DNA of 64,000 bases from Nocardioides sp. dk884 (GCF_009557055.1 NZ_CP045649.1:3695501-3759500), one strand, 5' to 3'; positions 18,932 through 27,545 are shown, numbered from the stretch's first letter. The notes: generated by a model not told the origin, from the sequence alone. Translations and numbers: made by a program.

Positions 18932-20127
18932 CGGGGGATCTCCGACCACGGGGTCTCCTTGGGCAGGGCGGGTTCGCGGGGCAGGCCGAGCACCCGGTCG
19001 GCGATCTGGCTGAGCAGGATCTGGGTGGTGCCGCCCTCGATGCTCATCGGGCGCGAGCGCAGGTAGTGGTAGCCGGCGACCCGCTCCTCGCGGGGCGGGG
19101 CGAGGTCGGGGTCCCACTCGTCGTAGCGCAGCGCCGCCTCGGGATCGAGCTCGGCGCGCACCCGCGCGATGAGCTGGGTGGTCTCCGCGTGCTGGACCTT
19201 CGCCCCCGAGCCCTCCAGCCCGGGCCGGCCGGTCGCGGCGAGCTGCCGGATCCGCTCGTTGGCCAGCCGCACCGCCTCGGCCCGGATCCAGGCGTCCACC
19301 ACGCGGCCGTGCAGCTGCGGGGTGCGCAGGTCCGGGCGCTCGCGCCACAGCTGCGCGAGCCAGCCGATGTGGCCGTCCTCGCGGGGCGCCGGGCGGGCGC
19401 CGAGGGCGGACCGCTCGTGGAGCAGGGTGGTGCGCGCGACGTCCCAGCCCCGTCCCCGGGCGTCGAGGCGCGCGGAGTCGGGGATGGTCACGTCGCTGAG
19501 GAAGACCTCGTTGAACTCCTGGCCGCCGGTCGCCTGGCGCAGCGGGCGCACGTCGACGCCGGGGTGGTGCATGTCGAGGACGAACATCGTCATGCCCTGG
19601 TGCTTGGGCAGCTCGGGGTCGGTGCGCGCGAGCAGCAGCCCCCAGCGGGCGCGGTGGGCGTAGGAGGTCCAGACCTTCTGGCCGTTGACCACCCAGGTGT
19701 CGCCGTCCAGCACCGCGCGGGTCGCCAGCCCGGCCAGGTCGGAGCCGGCGCCGGGCTCGCTGAACAGCTGGCACCAGATCTCCTCCGCGGTCCAGGCCGG
19801 GCGGAAGTGGCGCTCCTGGAGCGCGCGGGAGCCGTGCGCCAGCAGCGTCGGCACCGCGGTCCCGGTCCCCAGCGGGTTGCGGTACGGCGCGGGGGCCGGC
19901 ACCCCGGCCGCGACCAGCAGCTCCTCGAGGCGGGCCTGATGGGTCGCGGCGATGCCCAGGCCGCCGAGGCCCTCGGGGTGGTGCACCCAGGCCAGCCCCG
20001 CGTCGTACCGCGCACCGAGCAGGTCGGGGGCGTCGACCCCGTGCTCGCGGACCAGGTCAGCGACCCGGGTGCGCAGCAGCGTCTCGACATCGCTGTCCGC
20101 TGGTGCGCCGACGGGGGCAGGGGTCAT
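18928..20127 (-). CDS. Acyl-CoA dehydrogenase, large or first subunit of a heteromeric pair
   Basis: 399 aa from ATG 20127, with GAGGAG about ten bases upstream. Clear middle-domain motifs QLFSEPGAGSDLAGL (near residue 123) and VVNGQKVWTSYAHRARWGLL are seen, with a C-terminal SIEGGTTQILLSQIADRVLGLP that matches the FAD/adenine contact GGTTQIQ of the family. It introduces a 2,3 double bond in an acyl-CoA using FAD. The 399 + 385 aa tandem resembles FadE26-FadE27, so an obligate heterotetramer acting on a bulky acyl-CoA is likely. First gene of the operon running down to 14559, divergent from a FadD4-like ligase with 156 bp between. Confidence 0.88.
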   Translation of the reverse strand: MTPAPVGAPADSDVETLLRTRVADLVREHGVDAPDLLGARYDAGLAWVHHPEGLGGLGIAATHQARLEELLVAAGVPAPAPYRNPLGTGTAVPTLLAHGSRALQERHFRPAWTAEEIWCQLFSEPGAGSDLAGLATRAVLDGDTWVVNGQKVWTSYAHRARWGLLLARTDPELPKHQGMTMFVLDMHHPGVDVRPLRQATGGQEFNEVFLSDVTIPDSARLDARGRGWDVARTTLLHERSALGARPAPREDGHIGWLAQLWRERPDLRTPQLHGRVVDAWIRAEAVRLANERIRQLAATGRPGLEGSGAKVQHAETTQLIARVRAELDPEAALRYDEWDPDLAPPREERVAGYHYLRSRPMSIEGGTTQILLSQIADRVLGLPREPALPKETPWSEIPR

Positions 20128-20178
20128 CGCAGGGGGCTCCTCGGGTGGGGGGACGTCGCCGCACGGCAGCAGCGACCG

Positions 20179-20196
20179 ACTTTGACTAGACAAAGT
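20179..20196. promoter_or_regulatory. Operator candidate in the FadE/FadD divergent promoter
   Basis: ACTTTGACTAGACAAAGT is an 18-nt imperfect palindrome (16 of 18 positions symmetric, CTAG centre). It overlaps TTGACT, which can serve as a -35 element. It sits 52 bp from the dehydrogenase start and 88 bp from the ligase start, a good position to co-regulate both directions. The GntR-type regulator at 21841 is the nearest candidate binder; the link is inferred. Confidence 0.55.
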
Positions 20197-20283
20197 GGTG
20201 TGACGCAGACAACATGCAGCCACCGGGGAGCAATGTCAATGCCTTCCCGCCGAGCACGGACCCGCAGTCCGAGGAGGAGCGCG

Positions 20284-21831
20284 ATGTACCCCCGCACCCA
20301 CGCCCTGGCCCACCCGGACAAGCCGGCCGTCGTCATGGAGACCGGCGAGTCCGTGAGCTACTGCGAGCTCGAGGAGCGCTCCAACCGGCTGGCCCGGCTG
20401 CTGCGCGCCCGCGGGCTGCGCCCGGGCGATCAGGTGTCGATCTGGGCCGAGAACCACCCGCGCTACTACGAGGTCTACTGGGCCGCGATGCGCTCGGGGC
20501 TCTACGTCACCGGGATCAACCGGCACGCGACGCCCGAGGAGGCGGCCTACATCCTGACCGACTCCGACACCCGCGCGCTGATCACCTCGGCGGCGATGGC
20601 CGAGCGGGCGGCCGGCGTACGCGACCGGGCGCCGGGGTGCACGACCTGGCTGGCCTTCGACGGCCCGGTGGCGGGCTTCGAGTCCTACAAGGACGCCCTC
20701 GCCGGGGAGTCCGGGGAGCCGCTGCCCGAGGAGCCGCGCGGGGAGGTGATGCTCTACTCCTCCGGTACGACCGGGCGGCCGAAGGGGATCCGGCGACCGC
20801 TGTCGGGCCTGCGGGTCGACGACCCGGCGGCGACCCGCACCTCCGCGATCACCGGTCCGCTGCTGGGCATGGGGGCCGACTCGGTCTACCTGATGCCGGC
20901 GCCGCTCTACCACGCGGCGGCGCTGCAGTTCTCGGTCGCGACCCAGGAGCTCGGCGGCACCGTGGTGGTGATGGCGACGTTCGACGCCGAGCGCTTCCTG
21001 CGCCTGGTCGACGAGCACCGCGTCACCCACACCCAGGTGGTGCCGACGATGATGGTGCGGATGCTCAAGCTGCCCGAGGAGGTGCGCCTGCGGCACGACA
21101 CCTCCAGCCTGCGCTCGTTCCTGCACGCCGCGGCGCCCTGCCCGCCGGAGATCAAGCGCCTCGCCATCGAGTGGCTGGGCCCGATCGTCGATGAGTACTA
21201 CGGCGGCAGCGAGGGCAACGGGATGACCTTCATCGACAGCGAGCGGTGGCTGGCGCACCCCGGGTCGGTCGGGCGCCCGGTGCTCGGCACGATCCACATC
21301 TGCGACGAGGCCGGTCGCGAGCTGCCGGTCGGCGAGCCCGGCGTCGTGTACTTCGAGCGCGACAAGACGCCGTTCGAGTACCACAACGCCGAGGAGAAGA
21401 CCCGCGGCTCGCGCCACCCCGAGCACCCGACCTGGTCGGCGATCGGCGACCTGGGCTACCTCGACGACGAGGGGTTCCTCTACCTGACGGACCGTTTGGC
21501 GTTCACGATCATCTCCGGCGGGGTGAACATCTACCCCGCCGAGATCGAGGCCTGCCTGGTGGTGCACCCGGACGTCGCCGACGTGGTGGTCTTCGGGCTG
21601 CCCGACGAGGAGATGGGCGAGTACGTCCACGCCGTCGTCGAGCCGGCCGATCCCGCGGCCGCCGGGCCGGCGCTGGCCCAGGCGCTGCGCGACCACGTGC
21701 GGGAGCACCTGGCGGGGTTCAAGGTGCCGCGGGTGGTGGAGTTCCGCGACGTACCGCGGCTGGCCACCGGCAAGGTGCAGACCCGGCTGCTGCGCCAGGA
21801 GCACCTCGACCGGGCGGCCGCGCCGGCCTGA
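20284..21831 (+). CDS. Acyl-CoA synthetase, FadD4-like
   Basis: 515 aa; the ATG at 20284 has GAGGAG seven bases upstream. ANL-family ligase: P-loop YSSGTTGRPKGIRRPLSG near residue 160, the A5 motif YYGGSEGNGMTF near 307, GDLGYLDDEGFLYLTDR for ribose binding near 388, and the terminal PRLATGKVQTR lysine region. The opening YPRTHALAHPDKPAVVMETG and the RRPLSG following the P-loop recall mycobacterial FadD4. It probably loads the acid that the divergent dehydrogenase operon then degrades. A GntR regulator follows 9 bp downstream and is likely cotranscribed. Confidence 0.88.
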   Translation: MYPRTHALAHPDKPAVVMETGESVSYCELEERSNRLARLLRARGLRPGDQVSIWAENHPRYYEVYWAAMRSGLYVTGINRHATPEEAAYILTDSDTRALITSAAMAERAAGVRDRAPGCTTWLAFDGPVAGFESYKDALAGESGEPLPEEPRGEVMLYSSGTTGRPKGIRRPLSGLRVDDPAATRTSAITGPLLGMGADSVYLMPAPLYHAAALQFSVATQELGGTVVVMATFDAERFLRLVDEHRVTHTQVVPTMMVRMLKLPEEVRLRHDTSSLRSFLHAAAPCPPEIKRLAIEWLGPIVDEYYGGSEGNGMTFIDSERWLAHPGSVGRPVLGTIHICDEAGRELPVGEPGVVYFERDKTPFEYHNAEEKTRGSRHPEHPTWSAIGDLGYLDDEGFLYLTDRLAFTIISGGVNIYPAEIEACLVVHPDVADVVVFGLPDEEMGEYVHAVVEPADPAAAGPALAQALRDHVREHLAGFKVPRVVEFRDVPRLATGKVQTRLLRQEHLDRAAAPA

Positions 21832-21840
21832 CAGGATCGA

Positions 21841-22626
21841 GTGGTGGACGGACAACCTGAGGCGGGCGCGTCGTCCGAGGGGCGGCGCGGCGAGCGCAGC
21901 GAGCGCGGCGAGCGCGGCGAGCGCGGCGAGCGCACCCAGCACGCGCGGCTCGCGGGCGAGCTGCGCGAGGCGATCCTCGACGGCACCTATCCGGTGGGCG
22001 GGCGGCTGCCGACGGAGTCGGCGCTGTGCGAGTCCCACGGGCTGAGCCGCGGGACGGTGCGGGTCGCGCTGCGGACCCTGGAGGACCAGGGGCTGATCAC
22101 GCGACGTCCGGGCGCGGGCACCACCGTCGTCTCGCGGCAGCCGGTGGAGGAGTACCTGCCGCTGGTGACCAACCGCGACCAGCTGATCGCGCTGTACCGC
22201 GACACCGGGGTGGTCCGCCCGGACACCCGGCACGTGCGGGTGGACGCCGGGCTGGCGGCGCACACCGGGCTGCCGGAGGGCTCGGAGTGGACGGTGCTCG
22301 AGGGGGTACGCCGGTCCCGCCGCGACCCGTCCGGGCCGCCGCTGTGCTGGACCGAGCAGTACCTCCCGCCCAGCGACCCGCCGTACGACCCCGACCTGGC
22401 GGCCAGCCACACCGCCGCGATGCCCCCGCACCGCATCGAGCAGACCGTGCGCGCGGTCGCCATGCCCGGGCGGTACGCCGCGGTGCTCGGCGCCACCCCC
22501 GGCTCCCCCGCCCTGGTGATCGGACGCCGCCACCTCGACGCCGACGACCGGGTCGTCTCCGCCAGCTTCCACACCCACTCCGGCGACCGGTTCGTGCTCA
22601 GCAACGTCCTGGTGCCTGAGGAGTGA
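21841..22626 (+). CDS. GntR-family regulator (HutC subfamily, UTRA domain)
   Basis: 261 aa from GTG 21841 (a second GTG is the next codon; AGGA lies seven bases upstream). Residues 36-100 form the GntR winged helix (LAGELREAILDGTYPVGGRL, then LSRGTVRVALRTLEDQGLI), followed by a UTRA ligand domain with a closing RHLDADDRVVSASFHTHSGD. The N-terminal 30 residues hold an odd RGERSERGERGERGER run encoded by a GGCGAGCGC-type 9-nt tandem repeat. It lies directly behind the FadD4-like ligase and probably controls this ligase and the divergent beta-oxidation operon, perhaps via 20179-20196. Confidence 0.87.
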   Translation: MVDGQPEAGASSEGRRGERSERGERGERGERTQHARLAGELREAILDGTYPVGGRLPTESALCESHGLSRGTVRVALRTLEDQGLITRRPGAGTTVVSRQPVEEYLPLVTNRDQLIALYRDTGVVRPDTRHVRVDAGLAAHTGLPEGSEWTVLEGVRRSRRDPSGPPLCWTEQYLPPSDPPYDPDLAASHTAAMPPHRIEQTVRAVAMPGRYAAVLGATPGSPALVIGRRHLDADDRVVSASFHTHSGDRFVLSNVLVPEE

Positions 22627-22661
22627 TCCCCGTCCCGGGGTCCCGGGGTCCCGGGCGGGCG

Positions 22662-22720
22662 GGTTGAGTCGAGACTTTCTGCGGTCGAGTCGAGACTTTC
22701 CGACGGTTGAGTCGAGAGGT
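22662..22720 (+). repeat. Family A repeat array, 3 units
   Basis: GTTGAGTCGAGACTTTCTGC and two further variants at 21-22-nt spacing, directly followed by a family B array, the same A-then-B order as at 14421-14549. Confidence 0.85.
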
Positions 22721-22766
22721 GGCGCGCCATTGGCGCCGACTCGCGCAACCATTGGCGCCGACTCGG
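22721..22766 (+). repeat. Family B repeat array, 2 units
   Basis: Two copies of the CCATTGGCGCCGACTCG core at 22-nt spacing between the GntR gene and the next acyl-CoA ligase, about 85 bp upstream of that ligase's start. Confidence 0.85.
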
Positions 22767-22852
22767 CGGGGTGCGGGGGTGGCGGGCGGTCCGTACTGTG
22801 TCGGTGAGCCGGGTCACAGGGCCCCGGACGACCGTGCGCCAGGAGCCGCTCG

Positions 22853-24451
22853 ATGACGACTGCACCCGCCACCTCCGACCTGGTCCAGCAGGCGCGCCAG
22901 CACGCGCTCGGCGACCTCCCGCGCCGCACGGCGCAGCGCTTCCCCGACAAGCCCGCGATCATCGACGGCGCCGTCGAGCTCACCTTCGCCGAGCTCGACG
23001 CGGTCATCGACCGTACGGCGGCCGCGCTGGCCGCCACCGGGTTCGAGAAGGGCGACCGGCTGGCGCTGCTGTGCCACAACTGCTGGCAGTTCGCGGTGCT
23101 CGACTTCGCCGCCGCCCGCGCCGGGGTCGTGCTGGTGCCGGTCAACTTCATGCTCGGCGGCGCCGAGGTCGCCTACATCCTCGACCACGCGGGCGCGCGC
23201 GGGTTCGTGGTCGAGGACGCGCTGGTGCCGGGGGCGCTCGAGGCGCTGGACGCCGCGCAGGGCGAGGTCGCCGCGCGGGCCGTCGTACGACTGGGTGGTG
23301 GGGAGGTGTCCGAGGGGTGGGTCGATGCCCAGGAGTGGTTCGACCACGACGGCGCTCCCCCGGCGGTCGCGATGGCGGACGACGACCCGGTGCGGCTGAT
23401 GTACACCTCCGGCACCGAGTCGCGGCCGAAGGGCGCGCAGCTGACCAGCCGGGCGCTGATGTGGCAGTACGTCTCCTGCGCCCTCGACGGCGGCATGAGC
23501 TCCGACGACGTCGACCTGCACACCCTGCCGCTCTACCACTGCGCGCAGCTCGACTGCTTCCTCGGCCCGGACGTCTACCTCGGCGCGACCAGCATCATCC
23601 TGCCCGGCCCGGACCCGGCGTCGATCCTGCGCACGATCGCCGCCCACCGGGTCACCAAGTTCTTCGCGCCGCCCACGGTCTGGATCTCGCTGCTGCGCCA
23701 TCCCGACTTCGACAGCACCGACCTCGGCTCGCTGCGCAAGGGCTACTACGGCGCCTCGCCGATGCCCGTCGAGGTGCTCAAGGAGATCCAGGAGCGGCTG
23801 CCCGACGTGGCGCTGTGGAACTTCTACGGCCAGACCGAGATGTCACCGCTGGCCACGATCCTGGGGCCCGAGGAGCAGATCGCGTACGCCGGATCCGCCG
23901 GCCGCGCGGCGCTCAACGTCGAGACCCGCATCGTCGACGACCGCGACGTACCGGTCCCGGCCGGGACGGTCGGGGAGATCGTGCACCGCTCCCCGCACGC
24001 GACGCTCGGCTACCACGCCGACGGGGCCAAGACCGCCAAGGCGTTCCGCGGCGGCTGGTTCCACTCCGGGGACCTCGGATACGTCGACGGGACCGGTCAC
24101 CTCTACGTCGTGGACCGCAAGAAGGACATGATCAAGACCGGCGGGGAGAACGTCGCCAGCCGCGAGGTCGAGGAGGCGATCTACACCCTCGAGGGCGTCG
24201 CGGAGGTGGCGGTCTTCGGCGTCGAGCACCCGCACTGGGTCGAGGCGGTCGCGGCGGTCGTCGTACCCAAGCCGGGAGCGGAGCTCACCGCCGAGCAGGT
24301 GCTGGAGCACAGCCGATCGGTGCTGGCGGGCTACAAGGCGCCCAAGTACGTCGTGATCGCCGAGGCGCTGCCGAAGAACCCCTCGGGCAAGATCGTCAAG
24401 CGGACTCTGCGTCAGCAGCACGCCGACCTGGCGCGTGGGGCGAGCGCCTGA
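22853..24451 (+). CDS. Acyl-CoA synthetase, FadD8-like
   Basis: 532 aa, ATG 22853 with AGGAG nine bases upstream; TACTGT at 22794-22799 could be a -10 element. ANL ligase with P-loop MYTSGTESRPKGAQLTSRAL (near residue 185). The SGTES variant, with Glu-Ser replacing the usual Thr-Gly, is a trait shared with the FadD8-like subgroup as recalled. Other motifs: FYGQTEMSPLA (A5), WFHSGDLGYVDGTGHLYVVDRKKD (in part), and LPKNPSGKIVKR with the catalytic lysine. Cytosolic activation of a fatty or aromatic acid. It is monocistronic by position: repeats lie upstream and a convergent small gene downstream. Confidence 0.88.
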   Translation: MTTAPATSDLVQQARQHALGDLPRRTAQRFPDKPAIIDGAVELTFAELDAVIDRTAAALAATGFEKGDRLALLCHNCWQFAVLDFAAARAGVVLVPVNFMLGGAEVAYILDHAGARGFVVEDALVPGALEALDAAQGEVAARAVVRLGGGEVSEGWVDAQEWFDHDGAPPAVAMADDDPVRLMYTSGTESRPKGAQLTSRALMWQYVSCALDGGMSSDDVDLHTLPLYHCAQLDCFLGPDVYLGATSIILPGPDPASILRTIAAHRVTKFFAPPTVWISLLRHPDFDSTDLGSLRKGYYGASPMPVEVLKEIQERLPDVALWNFYGQTEMSPLATILGPEEQIAYAGSAGRAALNVETRIVDDRDVPVPAGTVGEIVHRSPHATLGYHADGAKTAKAFRGGWFHSGDLGYVDGTGHLYVVDRKKDMIKTGGENVASREVEEAIYTLEGVAEVAVFGVEHPHWVEAVAAVVVPKPGAELTAEQVLEHSRSVLAGYKAPKYVVIAEALPKNPSGKIVKRTLRQQHADLARGASA

Positions 24452-24463
24452 GGCGTCGCGGCG

Positions 24464-24676
24464 TCAGGCGAACGGGCTGGGCGCCGGGGTACGCCGGGGC
24501 GCGTGGGCGGGCTTGGCGGCGGGCTCCTTGACGGCCTGCCACAGGAAGACGCCCATGATCGCGAACACGCTGAACGCGGCGGCGGCGATGAAGACGGCCC
24601 ACCAGGTCGGGCCGAACTCGAAGCTGCCGGGGTTCATCTCGTTGGCGACGACGGCCAGGGTGTTCACGGCGTTCAT
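24464..24676 (-). CDS. 70-residue single-span membrane protein next to SulP
   Basis: ATG 24676 with GGAG seven bases upstream opens a 70-codon frame. Residues 22-50 (GPTWWAVFIAAAAFSVFAIM and on) form one hydrophobic span. The N-terminal 20 residues are probably outside, and the C-terminal tail is Lys/Arg/Pro-rich (PAAKPAHAPRRTPAPSP), so cytoplasmic. No known domain. It lies downstream of the SulP transporter gene on the same strand with 149 bp between, so it could be a small accessory subunit or an independent gene; the stop is convergent with the FadD gene at 24451. Confidence 0.75.
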   Translation of the reverse strand: MNAVNTLAVVANEMNPGSFEFGPTWWAVFIAAAAFSVFAIMGVFLWQAVKEPAAKPAHAPRRTPAPSPFA

Positions 24677-24825
24677 GGCGGGGCTCCTGCTGGGTGCGTG
24701 GTCCGCTGGGGACTTACCGGCCGGTGCCGGTGCGACCAGCCTTCCGTGCGGCAGGCGACCCTGCGAGGGGCCAAGGTCCGCAGCTCGCGGGACCTCGGTC
24801 CGCTCAACCACGCGGCGCAGCTCGC

Positions 24826-26349
24826 TCAGTGCTGCGCGAGGCTCCCGGTCAGCCGGGCGTGCCGCTCCGCGCTCACCTCGTCGAGGCCGATGATCTCGAC
24901 GGCCTTGCCCTTGCGGGCGTACTTCGCGGTGATCGCGTCCAGCGAGGCCACGGTCGAGGCGTCCCAGACGTGCGTCCCACGCAGGTCGATGACGACCCGC
25001 TCGGGGTCCGCGGCGTACTCGAACTGGGTGTAGAGGTCGTTGCTCGAGGCGAAGAAGAGCTCGCCGGTCACCGTGTAGACCGCGCGCTCCCCCGCCTCGT
25101 CGGCGACCACGCGGCGGCGTACGTCGGTGAAGTGCGCGACCCGGCGCGCGAACAGCGTCATCGCCACCAGCGTGCCGGCGACCACGCCGATGGCGAGGTT
25201 GTGGGTCCACACGACCACGACGGCGGTGGCGAGCATGACCGCGGTCTCCGAGCGCGGCATCCGGCGCAGCGTGGCCGGCGCGATCGAGTGCCAGTCGAAG
25301 GTGGTCACCGAGACCATGATCATCACCGCGACCAGCGCGGCCATCGGGATCTGACCGACGAGGTCCCCCAGGCCCACGGTCAGCACCAGCACGAACACGC
25401 CGGCGAGGAACGTCGAGATCCGGGTGCGCGCGCCGGCGACCTTCACGTTGACCATCGTCTGGCCGATCATCGCGCAGCCGCCGATGCCGCCGAAGAACCC
25501 GGTGACGACGTTGGCCGCGCCCTGACCCCACGCCTCGCGGGTCTTGTCGGAGCGGGTGTCGGTGATGTCGTCGACGAGCTTGGCGGTGAGCAGCGACTCC
25601 AGCAGGCCGACCAGCGCCATCGCGAGCGCGTACGGCGCGATCACCTGCAGGGTCTCCAGCGTCCACGGCACGTCCGGGACCAGCAGCGAGGGCAGCCCGT
25701 CGGGCAGGTCCCCCTCGTCGCCGACGTCGGGCAGGTGCAGCCCGCCGGCCAGCGCCAGCGCGGTGAGCAGCGCGATCGCGACCAGCGGGGAGGGTACGGC
25801 GGTGGTCAGCCGCGGCAGCCCGACGATCACCAGGATCCCGAGCGCGACCAGCGGGTAGACCATCCACGGCACGTCGATGAGGTGCGGCACCTGGGCCATG
25901 AAGATCAGCACCGCGAGGCTGTTGACGAAGCCGACCATCACCTGGCGCGGGATGAACCGCATCAGCCGGGCCACCCCGACGACGCCGAGCACCACCTGGA
26001 TCAGCCCGCCGAGCACCACCGCGGCGATCAGGTAGTCGGTGCCGTGCGAGTCCACCAGCGGCGCGAGCACCAGCGCGACCGCGCCGGCGGCCGCCGACAC
26101 CATCGCGGGCCGCCCGCCCAGGAACGCGATCGAGACCGCCATGGTGAACGACGCGAACAGCCCGACCTGCGGGTCGACCCCGGCCAGGATCGAGAACGAG
26201 ATCGCCTCGGGGATCAGCGCGAACGCCGTCACCAGGCCCGCGAGCACCTCGGTGCGCAACAGGCGCGGCGAGCGCAGCGCCGTACGGACGGTGGGTTCGG
26301 CGGGGTCGTGCGGGCGGGCGGGGGCAGGCGTCGGTGCGGTGCGGCTCAC
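24826..26349 (-). CDS. SulP-family anion transporter with C-terminal STAS domain
   Basis: 507 aa starting at GTG 26349, with GGAAG about ten bases upstream; a longer frame to 26526 runs through repeat DNA and is rejected. The SulP signature appears early (VTAFALIPEAISFSILAGVDPQVGLF), followed by 10-12 hydrophobic spans up to about residue 400 and a STAS domain (roughly 420-507) with the strand-loop VVIDLRGTHVWDASTVASLD. Family members move sulfate, bicarbonate, molybdate or dicarboxylates. The segment FFGGIGGCAMIGQTMVNVK is the conserved transmembrane-10 region of bacterial SulP. No sulfate-assimilation gene adjoins it, so the anion stays open. Confidence 0.9.
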   Translation of the reverse strand: MSRTAPTPAPARPHDPAEPTVRTALRSPRLLRTEVLAGLVTAFALIPEAISFSILAGVDPQVGLFASFTMAVSIAFLGGRPAMVSAAAGAVALVLAPLVDSHGTDYLIAAVVLGGLIQVVLGVVGVARLMRFIPRQVMVGFVNSLAVLIFMAQVPHLIDVPWMVYPLVALGILVIVGLPRLTTAVPSPLVAIALLTALALAGGLHLPDVGDEGDLPDGLPSLLVPDVPWTLETLQVIAPYALAMALVGLLESLLTAKLVDDITDTRSDKTREAWGQGAANVVTGFFGGIGGCAMIGQTMVNVKVAGARTRISTFLAGVFVLVLTVGLGDLVGQIPMAALVAVMIMVSVTTFDWHSIAPATLRRMPRSETAVMLATAVVVVWTHNLAIGVVAGTLVAMTLFARRVAHFTDVRRRVVADEAGERAVYTVTGELFFASSNDLYTQFEYAADPERVVIDLRGTHVWDASTVASLDAITAKYARKGKAVEIIGLDEVSAERHARLTGSLAQH

Positions 26350-26421
26350 GGAGGGCTTCCAGGTGCGAGGTCGTCGGTCCGGCGGGGCGCCGCGGGACCG
26401 TCGACCATTGTCACCGACGCC

Positions 26422-26488
26422 CGGCAACCACACGCGCCGACTCGGTGCGCCATTGGCGCCGACTCGCGCAACCATTGGCGCCGACTCG
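26422..26488 (+). repeat. Family B repeat array, 3 units
   Basis: Three units ending in GCGCCGACTCG at 22-nt spacing, without a neighbouring family A array. It sits in a divergent promoter region between the SulP gene and an LLM oxidoreductase. Confidence 0.85.
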
Positions 26489-26535
26489 CGGGTCCCGGCC
26501 ACCAGGATGGGTGACCCGCGCCACACGAAACGGGC

Positions 26536-26541
26536 TAGCGT
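26536..26541 (+). promoter_or_regulatory. Likely -10 element for a nearly leaderless mRNA
   Basis: TAGCGT fits the actinobacterial TANNNT -10 pattern and ends 9 bases before the ATG at 26550; no ribosome binding site is visible between them. Confidence 0.45.
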
Positions 26542-26549
26542 GCGCGGCC

Positions 26550-27386
26550 ATGCGCCATGGAGTCTCGCTGTTCACCAGCGACCGCGGAATCACCCCTGCC
26601 ACCGCCGCCCGGGCGGCCGAGGAGCGGGGGTTCGACACGTTCTACGTGCCCGAGCACACCCACATCCCGGTTCGTCGTACCGCCGCCCACCCGGCGACCG
26701 GAGGCGCGGAGCTCCCCGACGACCGCTACCTGCGCACCCTCGACCCATGGGTGGCCCTCGCGAGCGCCATGACCGTCACCTCCCGCATCCAGCTGGCCAC
26801 CTCGGTGGCGCTGCCGGTGGAGTCCGACCCGATCACGCTCGCCAAGACCATCGCGTCCCTGGACCACCTCTCCGGCGGTCGGGTGTGCCTGGGCGCCGGC
26901 TTCGGCTGGAACACCGATGAGATGGCCGACCACGGCGTACCCACACAGCGGCGCCGCACCGTGCTGCGCGAGTACGTCGAGGCGATGCGCGCGCTGTGGA
27001 CCCAGGAGGAGGCGTCCTACCAGGGCGAGTTCGTCTCCTTCGAGGCCTCCTGGGCGTGGCCCAAGCCGGCCCAGGAGCACCTGCCGGTGATCATCGGCGC
27101 ACAGGCCGGGCCGCGCACCTTCGCCTGGATCGCCGCCCATGCCGACGGCTGGCTCACCACGCCGCTGGACACCGACCTGCCGACGCAGGTCCGGGCGCTG
27201 CACGAGGCCTGGGCCGAGGCCGGACGCAGCGGCGAGCCGGACGTGCGGGCGCTGCGCCCGACCCTCGCCGACCTCGAGACCTGGGACGCCGCCGGCGTCC
27301 ACGAGGCGGTCTGGTCGGTACCCGACTCCGAGGAGACGGCATTCCTGCGCTACCTCGACCAGCTCACGGTCGACCTCGGCCTCTGA
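26550..27386 (+). CDS. LLM-class F420-dependent oxidoreductase
   Basis: 278 aa TIM-barrel of the luciferase-like monooxygenase superfamily. The N-terminus (GVSLFTSDRGITPATAARAA, then FDTFYVPEHTHIPV) and the central LSGGRVCLGAGFGWNTDEMADHG match the F420-dependent TIGR03619-type subgroup that binds the deazaflavin F420 rather than FMN. Expected reactions are hydride transfers on alcohols, imines or unsaturated compounds. It stands immediately before a peptide-type ABC transporter operon (160 bp gap with an operator-like palindrome), so a role in processing the imported compound is possible. No Shine-Dalgarno; start supported by TAGCGT 9 bp upstream. Confidence 0.85.
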   Translation: MRHGVSLFTSDRGITPATAARAAEERGFDTFYVPEHTHIPVRRTAAHPATGGAELPDDRYLRTLDPWVALASAMTVTSRIQLATSVALPVESDPITLAKTIASLDHLSGGRVCLGAGFGWNTDEMADHGVPTQRRRTVLREYVEAMRALWTQEEASYQGEFVSFEASWAWPKPAQEHLPVIIGAQAGPRTFAWIAAHADGWLTTPLDTDLPTQVRALHEAWAEAGRSGEPDVRALRPTLADLETWDAAGVHEAVWSVPDSEETAFLRYLDQLTVDLGL

Positions 27387-27413
27387 CCCGGCGGAGGACC
27401 GCCGATTAAAACG

Positions 27414-27428
27414 TCCCGTTCAACGGGA
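27414..27428. promoter_or_regulatory. Operator-like palindrome before the peptide-type ABC operon
   Basis: TCCCGTTCAACGGGA has perfect 7-nt arms around a single C. It is 118 bp upstream of the solute-binding gene in a locally AT-richer stretch (GATTAAAACG). IclR-type regulators often bind CCGTT-AACGG-like palindromes, but no regulator gene adjoins this operon, so the binder is unknown. Confidence 0.55.
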
Positions 27429-27545
27429 TAGACCCCCGGCGCGGATCGCGGCATGGCAAGGATTCAAGACCTTGTGACGGGCAGCACAACAGGCTGCCCG
27501 CCAGACACAGACCCGGCCGGGCGGGCACCGAGGAGAACACCACAC

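Noticed and set aside
24677..24825. A gene or structured RNA between the 70-aa protein and SulP
   Set aside because: No frame with start and RBS on either strand and no strong hairpin could be supported.
27414..27428. Riboswitch or attenuator before the peptide-type ABC operon
   Set aside because: The 15-nt palindrome has a one-base centre and lies 118 bp before the start; no further conserved helices are visible, so a protein operator is more likely.
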